Shown here: in pieces, positions 24,248-32,782 of the stretch
Layout: each line of letters opens with the position of its first letter
Numbering within the stretch: position 1 is the first letter of the stretch
From: Pseudomonas nicosulfuronedens
GTDB taxonomy: Bacteria; Pseudomonadota; Gammaproteobacteria; Pseudomonadales; Pseudomonadaceae
Length of the DNA stretch: 64,000 bases
Direction: 5' to 3'
Assembly: GCF_005877905.1 (NCBI RefSeq)
Contig: NZ_SWDV01000003.1
Location: 186,001-250,000 of the forward strand
Translations under genes and position numbers: made by a program
Notes under the pieces: generated by a model
Told to the model about the DNA's origin: nothing
Seen by the model: the letters and a program-made list of their open reading frames with translations, nothing else
Databases searched by the model: none

Positions 24248-25555
24248 ATGTCTTTCAATACCGCCCTGAGTGGACTCAACGCCGCGTCGATGGACCTGAA
24301 CGTCACCGGCAACAACATCGCCAACGTCGGCACCACCGGCTTCAAGTCGTCGCGCACCGAGTTCGCCGACCTCTACGCCTCCTCGATGCTCGGGACTGGC
24401 CGCATTGCCGTGGGTAACGGCGTGGTCACCCAGGCCGTCTCGCAGCAGTTCACCCAGGGCAACCTGAGCACCACTGGTCGCAGCCTGGACCTGGCAGTGA
24501 GCGGCAACGGCTTCTTCATGACCAGCGACAACGGCAGCCGCGTCTACACCCGCAACGGCACCTTCAATACCGACGCCAGCGGCTACATCGTCGATGGTTC
24601 GGGCAACCGCCTGCAGGGTTACGGCGTCAACGCCAACGGCAACATCGTCAACGGCGTGATCACCGACCTGAAGGTCGACACCGCCAACCAGCCGCCGAGC
24701 CCGACCTCCACGATCACCTCGACCCTGAGCCTGAACTCCAACGCCACCACGCCGACCACCACGCCGTTCGATGCGACCGACTCGGACAGCTACAACTGGT
24801 CGACCTCGGTGGATATCTACGACTCCCAGGGCAACTCACACACCATGACGAACTACTTCGTCAAGGACAGCGCCAACAACTGGAGCATGTACACCCTGGT
24901 GGACGGTCGCAACCCGCAGACCCCGACCAGCACCACGCCGCTGAGCAGTGACATCACCTTCAACAGCGCCGGCCAGCTGACGGGCATCACTTCCACCGGC
25001 ATGACCGTCAACGCCGACAAGACCCTGACCCTGACTGGCTGGACCCCGGCGGCCGTCACCAACTCCACCACCAGCCCGGTGACCTGGGGCGCCAACGGCG
25101 CAGCGGGCGCTACCGGCGGCATCAGCATCGACCTGACCAAGACCACCCAGACCAATGGCTCCTTCGCCGTGACTGCGGTGACCCAGGACGGCTACGCCAC
25201 TGGCCAGATGTCCGGTCTGTCGTTCGCCGAAGACGGGCAGATGTACGCCACCTACACCAATGGCCAGTCCAAGGTGATCGGCCAGGTGATCCTGGCCAAC
25301 TTCGCCAACACCCAGGGCCTGACTCCGGTGGGCAATACCGGCTGGAAGCAGTCGCTGGCCTCGGGCGAGGCGGTGATCGGCACGCCGACTTCCGGCACCC
25401 TCGGTTCGGTCGGCTCGGGCACCCTGGAAGACTCCAACGTCGACCTCACCGCGCAGCTGGTGAACCTGATCGTGGCGCAGCGCAACTACCAGGCGAACGC
25501 CAAGACCGTCCAGACCGAAAGCACCATCTCCGACACCATCATCAACCTGCGCTGA
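24248..25555 (+). CDS. flgE: FlgE, flagellar hook protein
   Basis: A 435-residue hook subunit. The N-terminal 'SFNTALSGLNAASMDLNVTGNNIANVGTTGFK' and C-terminal 'LTAQLVNLIVAQRNYQANAKTVQTESTISDTIINLR' D0 helices are present. The middle is a Ser/Thr/Asn-rich surface domain. It is the last gene of flgBCDE; a strong terminator follows 13 bp after the stop, so flgF is not read from this promoter. In P. aeruginosa flgF follows flgE directly, whereas here 4.9 kb intervene. Confidence 0.96.
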   Translation: MSFNTALSGLNAASMDLNVTGNNIANVGTTGFKSSRTEFADLYASSMLGTGRIAVGNGVVTQAVSQQFTQGNLSTTGRSLDLAVSGNGFFMTSDNGSRVYTRNGTFNTDASGYIVDGSGNRLQGYGVNANGNIVNGVITDLKVDTANQPPSPTSTITSTLSLNSNATTPTTTPFDATDSDSYNWSTSVDIYDSQGNSHTMTNYFVKDSANNWSMYTLVDGRNPQTPTSTTPLSSDITFNSAGQLTGITSTGMTVNADKTLTLTGWTPAAVTNSTTSPVTWGANGAAGATGGISIDLTKTTQTNGSFAVTAVTQDGYATGQMSGLSFAEDGQMYATYTNGQSKVIGQVILANFANTQGLTPVGNTGWKQSLASGEAVIGTPTSGTLGSVGSGTLEDSNVDLTAQLVNLIVAQRNYQANAKTVQTESTISDTIINLR

Positions 25556-25568
25556 TCGGCGTCATGAG

Positions 25569-25608
25569 AAAAGGCCCCGCCGGGTAAACCGGCGGGGCCT
25601 TTTTCTTT
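25569..25608 (+). terminator. Rho-independent terminator after flgE
   Basis: AAGGCCCCGCCGG (25571-25583) pairs with CCGGCGGGGCCTT (25589-25601), followed by a T-rich tract. The symmetric A- and T-runs let it serve both flgE and the convergent poxB-like gene. Confidence 0.9.
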
Positions 25609-25650
25609 ACCGCGCGCCTTGCTGCGAATGGCGCGTCAGCGGGTGAGTGG

Positions 25651-27369
25651 TCAGCGAGCGAGGTGGTTCTCGATCATCTTCACCACGTCACCGGCGTGCC
25701 CACTGATGACTGCCTTGGCGGCATACAGGGCCATGCCCCTGACCGCTTCGGGGGCAACCTTGGGCGGCATCACCAGCTCCTGATTCACCACCACGTCCAG
25801 CAGTGCGGGGCCGGGCTGCGCCAGCCATTCGACGACGGCTGCCTCCAGCTCGTCGCAGTGCGTCACCTTGCGCCCCCACAAGCCAATGGACTCTGCCACG
25901 CGGCCGAAGTCGGGGTTCTGCAGGTTGGTGAAGGCGTCGAGCATGCCTTCCACCCGTTGCTCCAGTTCGACGAAGAACAGCGCGCTGTTGTTGAACACCA
26001 CCAGCTTCAGCGGAATTTTCTCCTGGACCAGTGTCAGCAGGTCGCCCATCAGCATCGACAGGCCGCCGTCGCCGCACAGGGCAATGACCTGACGTTCCGG
26101 GAAGGCGACCTTCAGGCCCATGGCCTGCGGCATGGCGTTGGCCATGGTGCCGTGCACCAGGCTGGCCAGGGTACGCCGGCCCGGCAGGGCGCTGATGTAG
26201 CGCAGGATCCAGATCATCGGTGAACCGCCGTCGGCGGTGAACATCGCATCCGCCGGAGCGTGGCGGTCGATCAGGCTGGTCAGGTACTGCGGGCGGATCA
26301 AGCCGCTGTGCGTTGGTTGGGCATGCTCGCGCAGGCCATCCAGTGCCTTGCTGTGTCGCTCCCGGCAGTGGTCGAGGAAGCTGCGTTCCTGGCGCGGGGT
26401 GATCAGCGGCAGCAGCGCCTCCACGGTGCTGCGCACATCGCCCACCGCACCGAGGCTGATCGGATGGCGGCGGCCGAGATGGCTGGCTTCCAGGTCGATC
26501 TGGATGATGGTCGCGTGCTCCGGGTAGAACTGCCGCCAGGCGAATCCCGAGCCGAGGATCAGCAGCGTGTCGCACTGGCTGACGGCATAGCAGCCGGACT
26601 CGTGCCCCATCATGCCTATCATGCCGACGTTGAACGGGTTGTCCGGTTCGAGGAAGTCCTTGGCGCGGGAGCTGTGGGCGATGGGTGCCTGCAGCGCTGC
26701 TGCCAGTTTCTTCACCTCGTCCTGTGCCCCGGCGCAACCGATGCCGCCATAGATGGCAACGGACTTGCCGGCATTGAGTAGCGCGGCGATCTGCTGCAGT
26801 TCGTCGTCGGCCGGTCTCACTCTGGGCCGGGGCCTGATCGGTGGCAGTGCCTTGGCGCCGGTCGGCGCAGGCATGCCGGCGATGTCGGCCGGCAGCACCA
26901 GCACGGCGACGCCGCGCTTGTTCAGCGCTTCCTGAACGGCCTGCCGGGTCTTCTGAACGGCCTGTTGCGGGCTGTGGATTTCTTCGCAGTAGACGCTGCA
27001 ACGGCTGTAGACCTGGAGGAAGTCGACTTCCTGGGGGAAGTCCGTGCCCTGGGTGTCGCTGAGGATCTGGCTGGCGATCAGTACCACCGGCGCGCCGTTG
27101 CGGTGGGACTCGAACAGGCCGTTGATGAAGTGCAGGCTGCCCGGCCCGCAGCTGCCGGCGCACAGGGTCAGGGTTTCGCTGATCAACGCCTCGGCGCCAG
27201 CGGCAAAGGCGCCGGCTTCTTCGTGACGCACGTGTACCCAACGGATTTTGCCCTGGCGTCGCAGGGCGTCGGTGAAATGGTTGAGGGTATCGCCGGGAAT
27301 TCCCCAGCAGTGTCTGGCACCTGCGCTGAGCAGGATGTCGACCATGAGTTCTGCCACTGTCTGGCTCAT
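25651..27369 (-). CDS. poxB: Thiamine-pyrophosphate enzyme, pyruvate oxidase/dehydrogenase PoxB-like
   Basis: A 572-residue ThDP-dependent enzyme of the acetolactate synthase/pyruvate oxidase family. The catalytic glutamate is E50 (HVRHEEAGAFAAGAEA). The C-terminal ThDP/Mg motif is 'GDGGLSMLMGDLLTLVQEKIPLKLVVFNN' around residues 435-465. The tail 'LVMPPKV...ALYAAKAVISGHAGDVVKMIENHL' resembles the membrane-activation region of E. coli PoxB, which decarboxylates pyruvate to acetate and passes electrons to ubiquinone. Last gene of the minus-strand block, 96 bp after the Rid-family gene. Why it is grouped with an amine oxidase is unclear; a different 2-oxo acid substrate is possible. Confidence 0.85.
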   Translation of the reverse strand: MSQTVAELMVDILLSAGARHCWGIPGDTLNHFTDALRRQGKIRWVHVRHEEAGAFAAGAEALISETLTLCAGSCGPGSLHFINGLFESHRNGAPVVLIASQILSDTQGTDFPQEVDFLQVYSRCSVYCEEIHSPQQAVQKTRQAVQEALNKRGVAVLVLPADIAGMPAPTGAKALPPIRPRPRVRPADDELQQIAALLNAGKSVAIYGGIGCAGAQDEVKKLAAALQAPIAHSSRAKDFLEPDNPFNVGMIGMMGHESGCYAVSQCDTLLILGSGFAWRQFYPEHATIIQIDLEASHLGRRHPISLGAVGDVRSTVEALLPLITPRQERSFLDHCRERHSKALDGLREHAQPTHSGLIRPQYLTSLIDRHAPADAMFTADGGSPMIWILRYISALPGRRTLASLVHGTMANAMPQAMGLKVAFPERQVIALCGDGGLSMLMGDLLTLVQEKIPLKLVVFNNSALFFVELEQRVEGMLDAFTNLQNPDFGRVAESIGLWGRKVTHCDELEAAVVEWLAQPGPALLDVVVNQELVMPPKVAPEAVRGMALYAAKAVISGHAGDVVKMIENHLAR

Positions 27370-27465
27370 ATCGGGTTCCTTGGATCTTCAGGGAAGGGGG
27401 TGTGTGTGCCTCTTCGGTGCGCACGTCGGCCCCTTGCTGACGGGGCCGTTGGCGGGGATGGCGGA

Positions 27466-27975
27466 TCAGGGCTTCTTGCGTACGGCGGTGACTTCGATCT
27501 CCACCAGCCAGCCCGGATCGAACAGACCGGCCACCTGGATGGCTGAGCGCGCCGGCACCTTGGGCTGAGACGCGGTGCCGAAGAACTGGTTGTAACCTTC
27601 CATGAAGCCGGCGAAGTCCATCTTGCCGCCCTGCTTCGGGTCGCCCACCAGGTAGGCCTGCATCTTCACTGCGTCATCCATGCCCAGTCCCATGGACTTG
27701 AGGGTGCTCTGGATGGATTGAAGGACGCTGATGGTCTGGGTTTTGGTATCGCCGTACACCACGGTGGCGCCGGAGAGGTCCTTCTGCGGCACGGCGCCGG
27801 GCGTCAGGCCACTGACATGGATTTCCGAGGAACCCTCGGGCACCTCCACCGCCAGGGCGATGGGGAAGTTGGAGTCCGGCAGCTTGTAGCGGATCACCTC
27901 GGCGGCGCTGGCGTAGAGCGGACCGGCCAGCAGGATGAGGGCAAGCGGCAGGGTGAAGCATTGGAGTCGTTTCAT
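27466..27975 (-). CDS. Periplasmic Rid-family (YjgF/UK114) protein
   Basis: A 169-residue protein with a Sec signal peptide (cleavage near 'YASA|AEV', residue 24) followed by a Rid domain. The arginine that binds imine/keto substrates in RidA enzymes is present as R143 in 'PARSAIQVA', suggesting hydrolysis of reactive imines to ketones and ammonia. Most RidA proteins are cytosolic; an exported one fits its neighbours, a Tat-exported amine oxidase and a cytochrome c. The stop of the upstream cytochrome gene is only 3 bp before its start, so they are cotranscribed. Confidence 0.87.
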   Translation of the reverse strand: MKRLQCFTLPLALILLAGPLYASAAEVIRYKLPDSNFPIALAVEVPEGSSEIHVSGLTPGAVPQKDLSGATVVYGDTKTQTISVLQSIQSTLKSMGLGMDDAVKMQAYLVGDPKQGGKMDFAGFMEGYNQFFGTASQPKVPARSAIQVAGLFDPGWLVEIEVTAVRKKP

Positions 27976-27978
27976 CGG

Positions 27979-28419
27979 TCAGCCTTCCTGGTAGGTGATG
28001 GGCTTGGGCGGTCGCAGTTCCTTGACCTGCTGCGCGGTGATGGTCTGCGTGCTCTTGTTGCCGAAGTGGGTGGTGACGTAGTTGGCGACGGCGGCAATCT
28101 GCGTGTCGTTCAGGTCGGCGCTGAAGCTGGGCATGCCGTGCAAGCCGTTGAGCATGATGGTGGCGGGGTAGTCCGGAGTGGCCAGGCGTGGGTTGTCGGC
28201 GAGCTTGGGATACATCCCCGCGCCGCTGTGGGCGCCCTGGCCTTCGGGCATGTGACAGCCCTGGCAGATGGACTGGTAAAGCACGGCACCGTCGGTGCTG
28301 GTGAAGTTGTTGTGGTCGTTCTGGAAGATCGCGTCGTCCCGGCGCATGGGGTCGGGGCCGGCCAGCGCAAGGGTTGGAAGCAGGGTCAGCAGGGCAAAGA
28401 AGGAATGGCGTGGTTGCAT
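27979..28419 (-). CDS. Periplasmic c-type cytochrome
   Basis: A 146-residue secreted monohaem cytochrome c. A signal peptide (MQPRHSFFALLTLLPTLALA, 20 residues) is followed by one haem-binding site, C52-Q-G-C55-H56, and a probable axial methionine M96 in 'LHGMPSF'. The start at 28419 is chosen over the longer frame because the latter is Arg/Pro-rich shadow sequence overlapping the amine oxidase gene. Placed directly after the amine oxidase (11-bp gap), it is the likely electron acceptor of that enzyme. Confidence 0.9.
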   Translation of the reverse strand: MQPRHSFFALLTLLPTLALAGPDPMRRDDAIFQNDHNNFTSTDGAVLYQSICQGCHMPEGQGAHSGAGMYPKLADNPRLATPDYPATIMLNGLHGMPSFSADLNDTQIAAVANYVTTHFGNKSTQTITAQQVKELRPPKPITYQEG

Positions 28420-28430
28420 GGCAGTAATCC

Positions 28431-30023
28431 TCAGGAGGCTGAGCCGACGATGCGCCGATGCAGGCGGGTGACAGCGTCGCGGGCGGAGAGGGCGGCGCCT
28501 TCCTGCCAGCCGGGAATGTAGGAAGCGTGCTCGCCGGCCAGGAGGATGCGGCCGTCGATCTGGCACAGGTTGTCGTAGTGCTCCTTGCGCGTTTCTTCGG
28601 TCCACAGGCCGTAGCAGCCGTTGCTCCAGGGAACCCGGTGCCAGCCGACGGTGATGCCGTTGTCGAACTCATCGTGGTATTGCGGGTGGATCTGCGCGCC
28701 GTATTCGAGAACCTTCTGCAGGCGCTCGTCCGGCGTCATGGCGGTGAATTTGTAGGAGTCCGCGCCGAAGGTGTAAGCCGCCATGAGAACGCCCTTGCCG
28801 GGTTGGTTGATGCCGGCCATGGGGTAGCTGATGCGGTTGATCGGCAGGTTGGTGCGGGTGATGCCGCCGTAGATGCGCTCATCGTCCTCCCAGAAGCGCC
28901 GTTTGAACTGGATGCCGGCCTTGAAAGCGGTGTCATAGGGAACGGCAGCGATGGCGGCCTTCATCTTGTCGCTGACATTGATGTCGAGCTGGCTGAGGAT
29001 CGACAGGGGCAGGGTGCAGATGCACCAGTCGGCGCTGGCGTGCTGGGTCTTGCCGGTCTTCAGGTCGGTGTAGGTGGCGGTGACGCCCTTGTCGGTCTGC
29101 TCGATCCTGCTGATCCTGGCGTTGAATTGCAGGACCGCTTTTAGCTCGCGTTCGAAGGCCCTGGGCAGCATGTCCATGCCGCCGGTGGGCTGGAACAGCG
29201 CGGTCTGGAATTCATACAGCTGGCCCTGGGAGATTGCCGCCCACAGGCCGGACTTGAGCAGGTCGCCCAGCTGCGTCGGCTCGGAATAGCTCGCCACCGG
29301 CATCAGGCCGCCGCCGGGGTCGATCTCGTAACCGCGCCGCGCGCTGGAGACCAGGCTCTTGGAATAGCGGTAGTTGCTGTCCAGGGCGCCGAAGTCCTTC
29401 AGCGATTCGAGCAGCCTCTGCTGGTCCTCCTTGGTCAGCGACGAGTCGAGGGTGCCCTGGCCGACCACCTTGGCCAGCAGTTCCGAGACGCCGCCCTGAT
29501 AGTCGCACTGCACATGGCGCAAGCGCTGTGGCTGGCCGCTGAAAGTGTCGGAGGCATGGACATAGGCGTTGTAGTTGACCTGGAAGAAAGGCTCGATAGC
29601 GACGCCCAGTTCCTTGTAGTAGTCCAGCATCGCGTAGTGGTTGTAGGGGATGCGCCACGGACCGGGATTGATGTACTGGCCCTTGTCAAACCGGCACACC
29701 TGCTTGATGCCGCTCAGTTCGGTGAACTCATCTCCGCCGCGCAGCGTCCAGGAGCGGCCACCGGCCTTGGCGTTGAATTCGAGAATCTGCACCTTGTAGC
29801 CGGCCTTGCGCAACTCATAGGCCGAGACCAGGCCAGCGATGCCCGCGCCGAGGATCAACACGCTGGCGCCCTTGGGCGCGCCTTCGAGTTTCATCGGCCC
29901 GCGGTAGGGCGGTACCGCGGCGTAGCCCAGGCTGGTCGTGGCCTGGTACAGCACGGCGCCGCCGGCAGCCATGCCGATCATGGACAGCAGATTGCGCCGG
30001 GTGACAGTAGCGGAATGGACCAT
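28431..30023 (-). CDS. Tat-exported flavin monoamine oxidase/dehydrogenase
   Basis: A 530-residue flavin amine oxidase in canonical domain order. A twin-arginine signal is visible at residues 8-15 (TRRNLLSM) with a hydrophobic stretch after it; the FAD Rossmann motif 'LILGAGIAGLVSAYELRKAGYKV' starts near residue 56, 'GGRSW' follows, and the C-terminal FAD block is 'ILLAGEHASYIPGWQEGAALSARDAV'. It should oxidise a primary or secondary amine in the periplasm. Adjacent cytochrome c suggests dehydrogenase rather than oxygen-consuming chemistry, as described for the nicotine oxidoreductase NicA2, which uses a cytochrome c. Substrate unknown. First gene of the four-gene minus-strand block. Confidence 0.9.
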   Translation of the reverse strand: MVHSATVTRRNLLSMIGMAAGGAVLYQATTSLGYAAVPPYRGPMKLEGAPKGASVLILGAGIAGLVSAYELRKAGYKVQILEFNAKAGGRSWTLRGGDEFTELSGIKQVCRFDKGQYINPGPWRIPYNHYAMLDYYKELGVAIEPFFQVNYNAYVHASDTFSGQPQRLRHVQCDYQGGVSELLAKVVGQGTLDSSLTKEDQQRLLESLKDFGALDSNYRYSKSLVSSARRGYEIDPGGGLMPVASYSEPTQLGDLLKSGLWAAISQGQLYEFQTALFQPTGGMDMLPRAFERELKAVLQFNARISRIEQTDKGVTATYTDLKTGKTQHASADWCICTLPLSILSQLDINVSDKMKAAIAAVPYDTAFKAGIQFKRRFWEDDERIYGGITRTNLPINRISYPMAGINQPGKGVLMAAYTFGADSYKFTAMTPDERLQKVLEYGAQIHPQYHDEFDNGITVGWHRVPWSNGCYGLWTEETRKEHYDNLCQIDGRILLAGEHASYIPGWQEGAALSARDAVTRLHRRIVGSAS

Positions 30024-30270
30024 CTTCGGAAGTACTCACGTCGAGAGTGAACAAGGCCACCAGAAGCTGAGTGGCTACTGCCGGCTGGGCCGGTCTTCCT
30101 TAATTAGCATCGTCCCCTTGGGCGATGGGCTGAGTGGGAATGAAGTGGAACGATCGGCCAGAACACAGCGAAGAATCGGACGCTCAACTTCTTCCGAGCG
30201 AAGAATTTTCCAGGTAGCCCCTCTGATAGGGCGTGCCTCTGAAGAGTGACTTCTTCAACTTGGCGTCACG

Positions 30271-30363
30271 TTGCCGGTGGCGGCAGTCTGTCGCCGCTTC
30301 CCGGCCATTCAGTAGCGGGCTGATGCTGGATATTTTAAAAATTCTTTAAATATCAATTGATTA
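30271..30363. promoter_or_regulatory. flgF upstream region: degenerate TTGCCGC sites and consensus IHF site
   Basis: TTGCCGG (30271-30277), GCGGCAG (30280-30286) and TCGCCGC (30291-30297) are one-mismatch relatives of the eight heptamers before flgB. An A/T-rich tract follows, containing TATCAATTGATTA (30351-30363), an exact match to the IHF consensus WATCAA-N4-TTR. Enhancer, IHF bend and sigma54 promoter are thus in the classical order. The rest of the 423-bp gap to the divergent amine oxidase shows nothing further I can assign. Confidence 0.5.
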
Positions 30364-30380
30364 TGTGGTTGTTGTGGGTC

Positions 30381-30396
30381 TGGCATAGCCCTTGCT
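30381..30396 (+). promoter_or_regulatory. Sigma54 promoter of flgF operon
   Basis: TGGCATAGCCCTTGCT, with GG (30382-30383) and GC (30394-30395) 10 bp apart. One position (CAT for CAC) departs from consensus. It lies 51 bp before the flgF start. Confidence 0.82.
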
Positions 30397-30446
30397 AGCT
30401 CCACTCCAGCACCGCCGGGAATTCGACTCGGCACTGGAGGAATGCC

Positions 30447-31190
30447 TTGGACAGAATGCTGTATGTCGCCATGAGCGGCGCGAGCCAGAACACCAAAGCC
30501 ATGCAGGCTCACGCCAACAACCTGGCGAACATCTCGACGACTGGTTTCCGCCGCGACTTCGAACAAGCTCGCGCCATGCCCGTGTTCGGCGACAGCTTTC
30601 CGGCGCGCGTCTTCGCCATGAGCGAACGCCCGGCGACCGACTTCACCACCGGCTCCCTGCAGGAGACCGGCCGTGACCTGGACGTGGCTGCCAAGGGCGA
30701 TGCCTGGATTGCCGTACAGGCGCCGGACGGCGGCGAAGCCTATGTGCGCACCGGCAGCCTCGAAATCGATGCCCTCGGCCAACTGCGCACCGGCGACGGC
30801 ATGCCGGTGATGGGCAATGGCGGGCCGATCGCGATTCCGCCGGAAGAGAAGATCGACATCGGCCAGGACGGCACCATCACCGTCCGCGGCCAGGGTAACC
30901 AACCTAACGCGCTGGCCACCGTCGACCGCATCAAGCTGGTCACGCTCGATCCCAAGCAGCTGGAGAAAGGCAGCGACGGCCTCATTCGCCTGAAGTCGGG
31001 CCAGCCCGCCCCGCAGGCCGACGCCAATGCCGGTGTGCAGTCCGGCGTGCTGGAGGCCAGCAACGTCAACGCCGTGGACGAGATGACCTCGATCCTGGCG
31101 CTGTCTCGCCAGTTCGAATTGCACGTGAAGATGATGAAAACCGCCGAAGAAGACTCCCAGTCGATGGCGCGTGTTTTGCAGTTCAGTTGA
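30447..31190 (+). CDS. flgF: FlgF, flagellar proximal rod protein
   Basis: A 247-residue rod protein with the axial-protein ends 'MLYVAMSGASQNTKAMQAHANNLANISTTGFR' and 'LEASNVNAVDEMTSILALSRQFELHVKMMKTAEEDSQSMARVLQ'. It appears to use a TTG start at 30447: GGAGG (30436-30440) lies at the right distance and MDRMLYVAM is the usual beginning; the first in-frame ATG (30456) would remove three residues. First gene of flgFGHIJKL, under its own sigma54 promoter. Confidence 0.95.
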   Translation: MDRMLYVAMSGASQNTKAMQAHANNLANISTTGFRRDFEQARAMPVFGDSFPARVFAMSERPATDFTTGSLQETGRDLDVAAKGDAWIAVQAPDGGEAYVRTGSLEIDALGQLRTGDGMPVMGNGGPIAIPPEEKIDIGQDGTITVRGQGNQPNALATVDRIKLVTLDPKQLEKGSDGLIRLKSGQPAPQADANAGVQSGVLEASNVNAVDEMTSILALSRQFELHVKMMKTAEEDSQSMARVLQFS

Positions 31191-31247
31191 TTTAGAACCT
31201 GATTAACCGTTCGAGGCGCCACGAATCCGGCGCCCGAGGAGAACGAC

Positions 31248-32033
31248 ATGCTTCCGGCACTTTGGGTCAGCAAGACCGGTCTGTCCGCCCAGGACATGAA
31301 CCTGACCACCATCTCGAACAACCTGGCGAACGTGTCCACCACGGGCTTCAAGCGCGACCGCGCGGAGTTCCAGGACCTGCTCTACCAGATCAAGCGTCAG
31401 CCCGGCGCCAACTCGACCCAGGACACCGAGCTGCCCTCGGGCCTGCAACTGGGTACCGGTGTGCGCATCGTCGGCACCCAGAAGAACTTCACCGCCGGCA
31501 GCCTGCAGACCACCGACAACCCGCTGGACCTAGCGGTCAACGGTCGCGGCTTCTTCCAGGTGCTGACCCCGGACGGCACCGTCGCCTACACCCGTGACGG
31601 CAGCTTCCACCTGAACTCCGACGGTCAGATCGTCACCTCCAACGGCAATACCCTGGAGCCGGCCGTTGTCGTCCCGGCGGAAACCCAGACCTTCACCGTC
31701 GGCAACGACGGCACCGTCTCGGTCACCGTCGCCGGCAACGCCACGCCGCAGATCATCGGCAACATCCAGACCGCCGACTTCATCAACCCGGCGGGCCTGC
31801 AGGCCACCGGCGACAACCTGTTCCTGGAAACAGCCTCCAGCGGCGCGCCCCAGGTCGGCACCCCGGGCCTGAACGGCCTGGGCACCGTGCTGCAGAACAC
31901 CCTGGAGAACTCCAACGTCAGCGTGGTGGAAGAGATGGTGAACATGATCACCACCCAGCGCGCCTACGAGATGAACTCCAAGGTGATCTCCACCGCTGAC
32001 CAGATGCTCTCCTTCGTCACGCAAAACCTGTAA
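31248..32033 (+). CDS. flgG: FlgG, flagellar distal rod protein
   Basis: A 261-residue distal rod subunit, the family's normal length. N-terminus 'MLPALWVSKTGLSAQDMNLTTISNNLANVSTTGFKRDRAEFQDLLYQ' and C-terminus 'NVSVVEEMVNMITTQRAYEMNSKVISTADQMLSFVTQNL' are near-textbook FlgG. A good ribosome-binding site (GAGGAG at 31238-31243) precedes the ATG. It follows flgF by 57 bp. Confidence 0.97.
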   Translation: MLPALWVSKTGLSAQDMNLTTISNNLANVSTTGFKRDRAEFQDLLYQIKRQPGANSTQDTELPSGLQLGTGVRIVGTQKNFTAGSLQTTDNPLDLAVNGRGFFQVLTPDGTVAYTRDGSFHLNSDGQIVTSNGNTLEPAVVVPAETQTFTVGNDGTVSVTVAGNATPQIIGNIQTADFINPAGLQATGDNLFLETASSGAPQVGTPGLNGLGTVLQNTLENSNVSVVEEMVNMITTQRAYEMNSKVISTADQMLSFVTQNL

Positions 32034-32075
32034 CCCGCTGATCCCGTAGTCGCTCTCCCCGAGAGGTAGCTGTAG

Positions 32076-32768
32076 ATGAACCGTTCCCACCTCCTTCCGC
32101 TGCTGGCCATCGCCGCGTTGGCAGGGTGCGTGAGCCCTCCGCCCAAGCCGGACGATCCCTATTACGCTCCGGTGCTGCCGCGCACGCCTGCGCCGGCCGC
32201 CCAGAACAACGGATCGATCTACCAGGCCGGGTTCGAGAACAACCTCTACGGCGACCGCAAGGCCTTCCGCGTGGGTGACATCATCACCATCACCCTCAAC
32301 GAGAAGACCCAGGCCAGCAAGAAAGCCAACTCGGACATCTCCAAGGACAGCAGCAACAAGCTCGGCCTGACCTCGATGTTCGGCAGCAGCCTGACCACCA
32401 ACAACCCGGTAGGCGGCGGCGACCTGAGCCTTTCCGCCGAGTACTCGGGCAACCGCGAAGCCAAGGGTGACAGCGCCGCCGGGCAGAGCAACAGCCTGAC
32501 GGGTTCGGTCACCGTGACCGTGGCCGATGTCATGCCCAACGGCATCCTCGCCGTGCGTGGCGAGAAGTGGATGACCCTGAACACCGGCAATGAGCTGGTG
32601 CGCATCGCTGGCCTGATTCGCGCCGACGACATCGCTACCGACAACACCGTGTCGTCCACCCGTGTGGCCGACGCGCGCATCACCTACTCGGGCACCGGTG
32701 CGTTCGCCGATGCGAGCCAACCGGGCTGGTTCGATCGCTTCTTCCTCAGCCCGCTGTTCCCGTTCTGA
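32076..32768 (+). CDS. flgH: FlgH, L-ring lipoprotein
   Basis: A 230-residue outer-membrane lipoprotein. The lipobox LAGC ends at C18 ([17 protein letters not shown]). The conserved FlgH core is present ('[28 protein letters not shown]', '[33 protein letters not shown]'). It forms the L ring around the rod at the outer membrane. Its stop (32768) lies 24 bp before the REPIN that overlaps the start of flgI. Confidence 0.96.
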   Translation: MNRSHLLPLLAIAALAGCVSPPPKPDDPYYAPVLPRTPAPAAQNNGSIYQAGFENNLYGDRKAFRVGDIITITLNEKTQASKKANSDISKDSSNKLGLTSMFGSSLTTNNPVGGGDLSLSAEYSGNREAKGDSAAGQSNSLTGSVTVTVADVMPNGILAVRGEKWMTLNTGNELVRIAGLIRADDIATDNTVSSTRVADARITYSGTGAFADASQPGWFDRFFLSPLFPF

Positions 32769-32782
32769 GCAGGGTGAATGTG

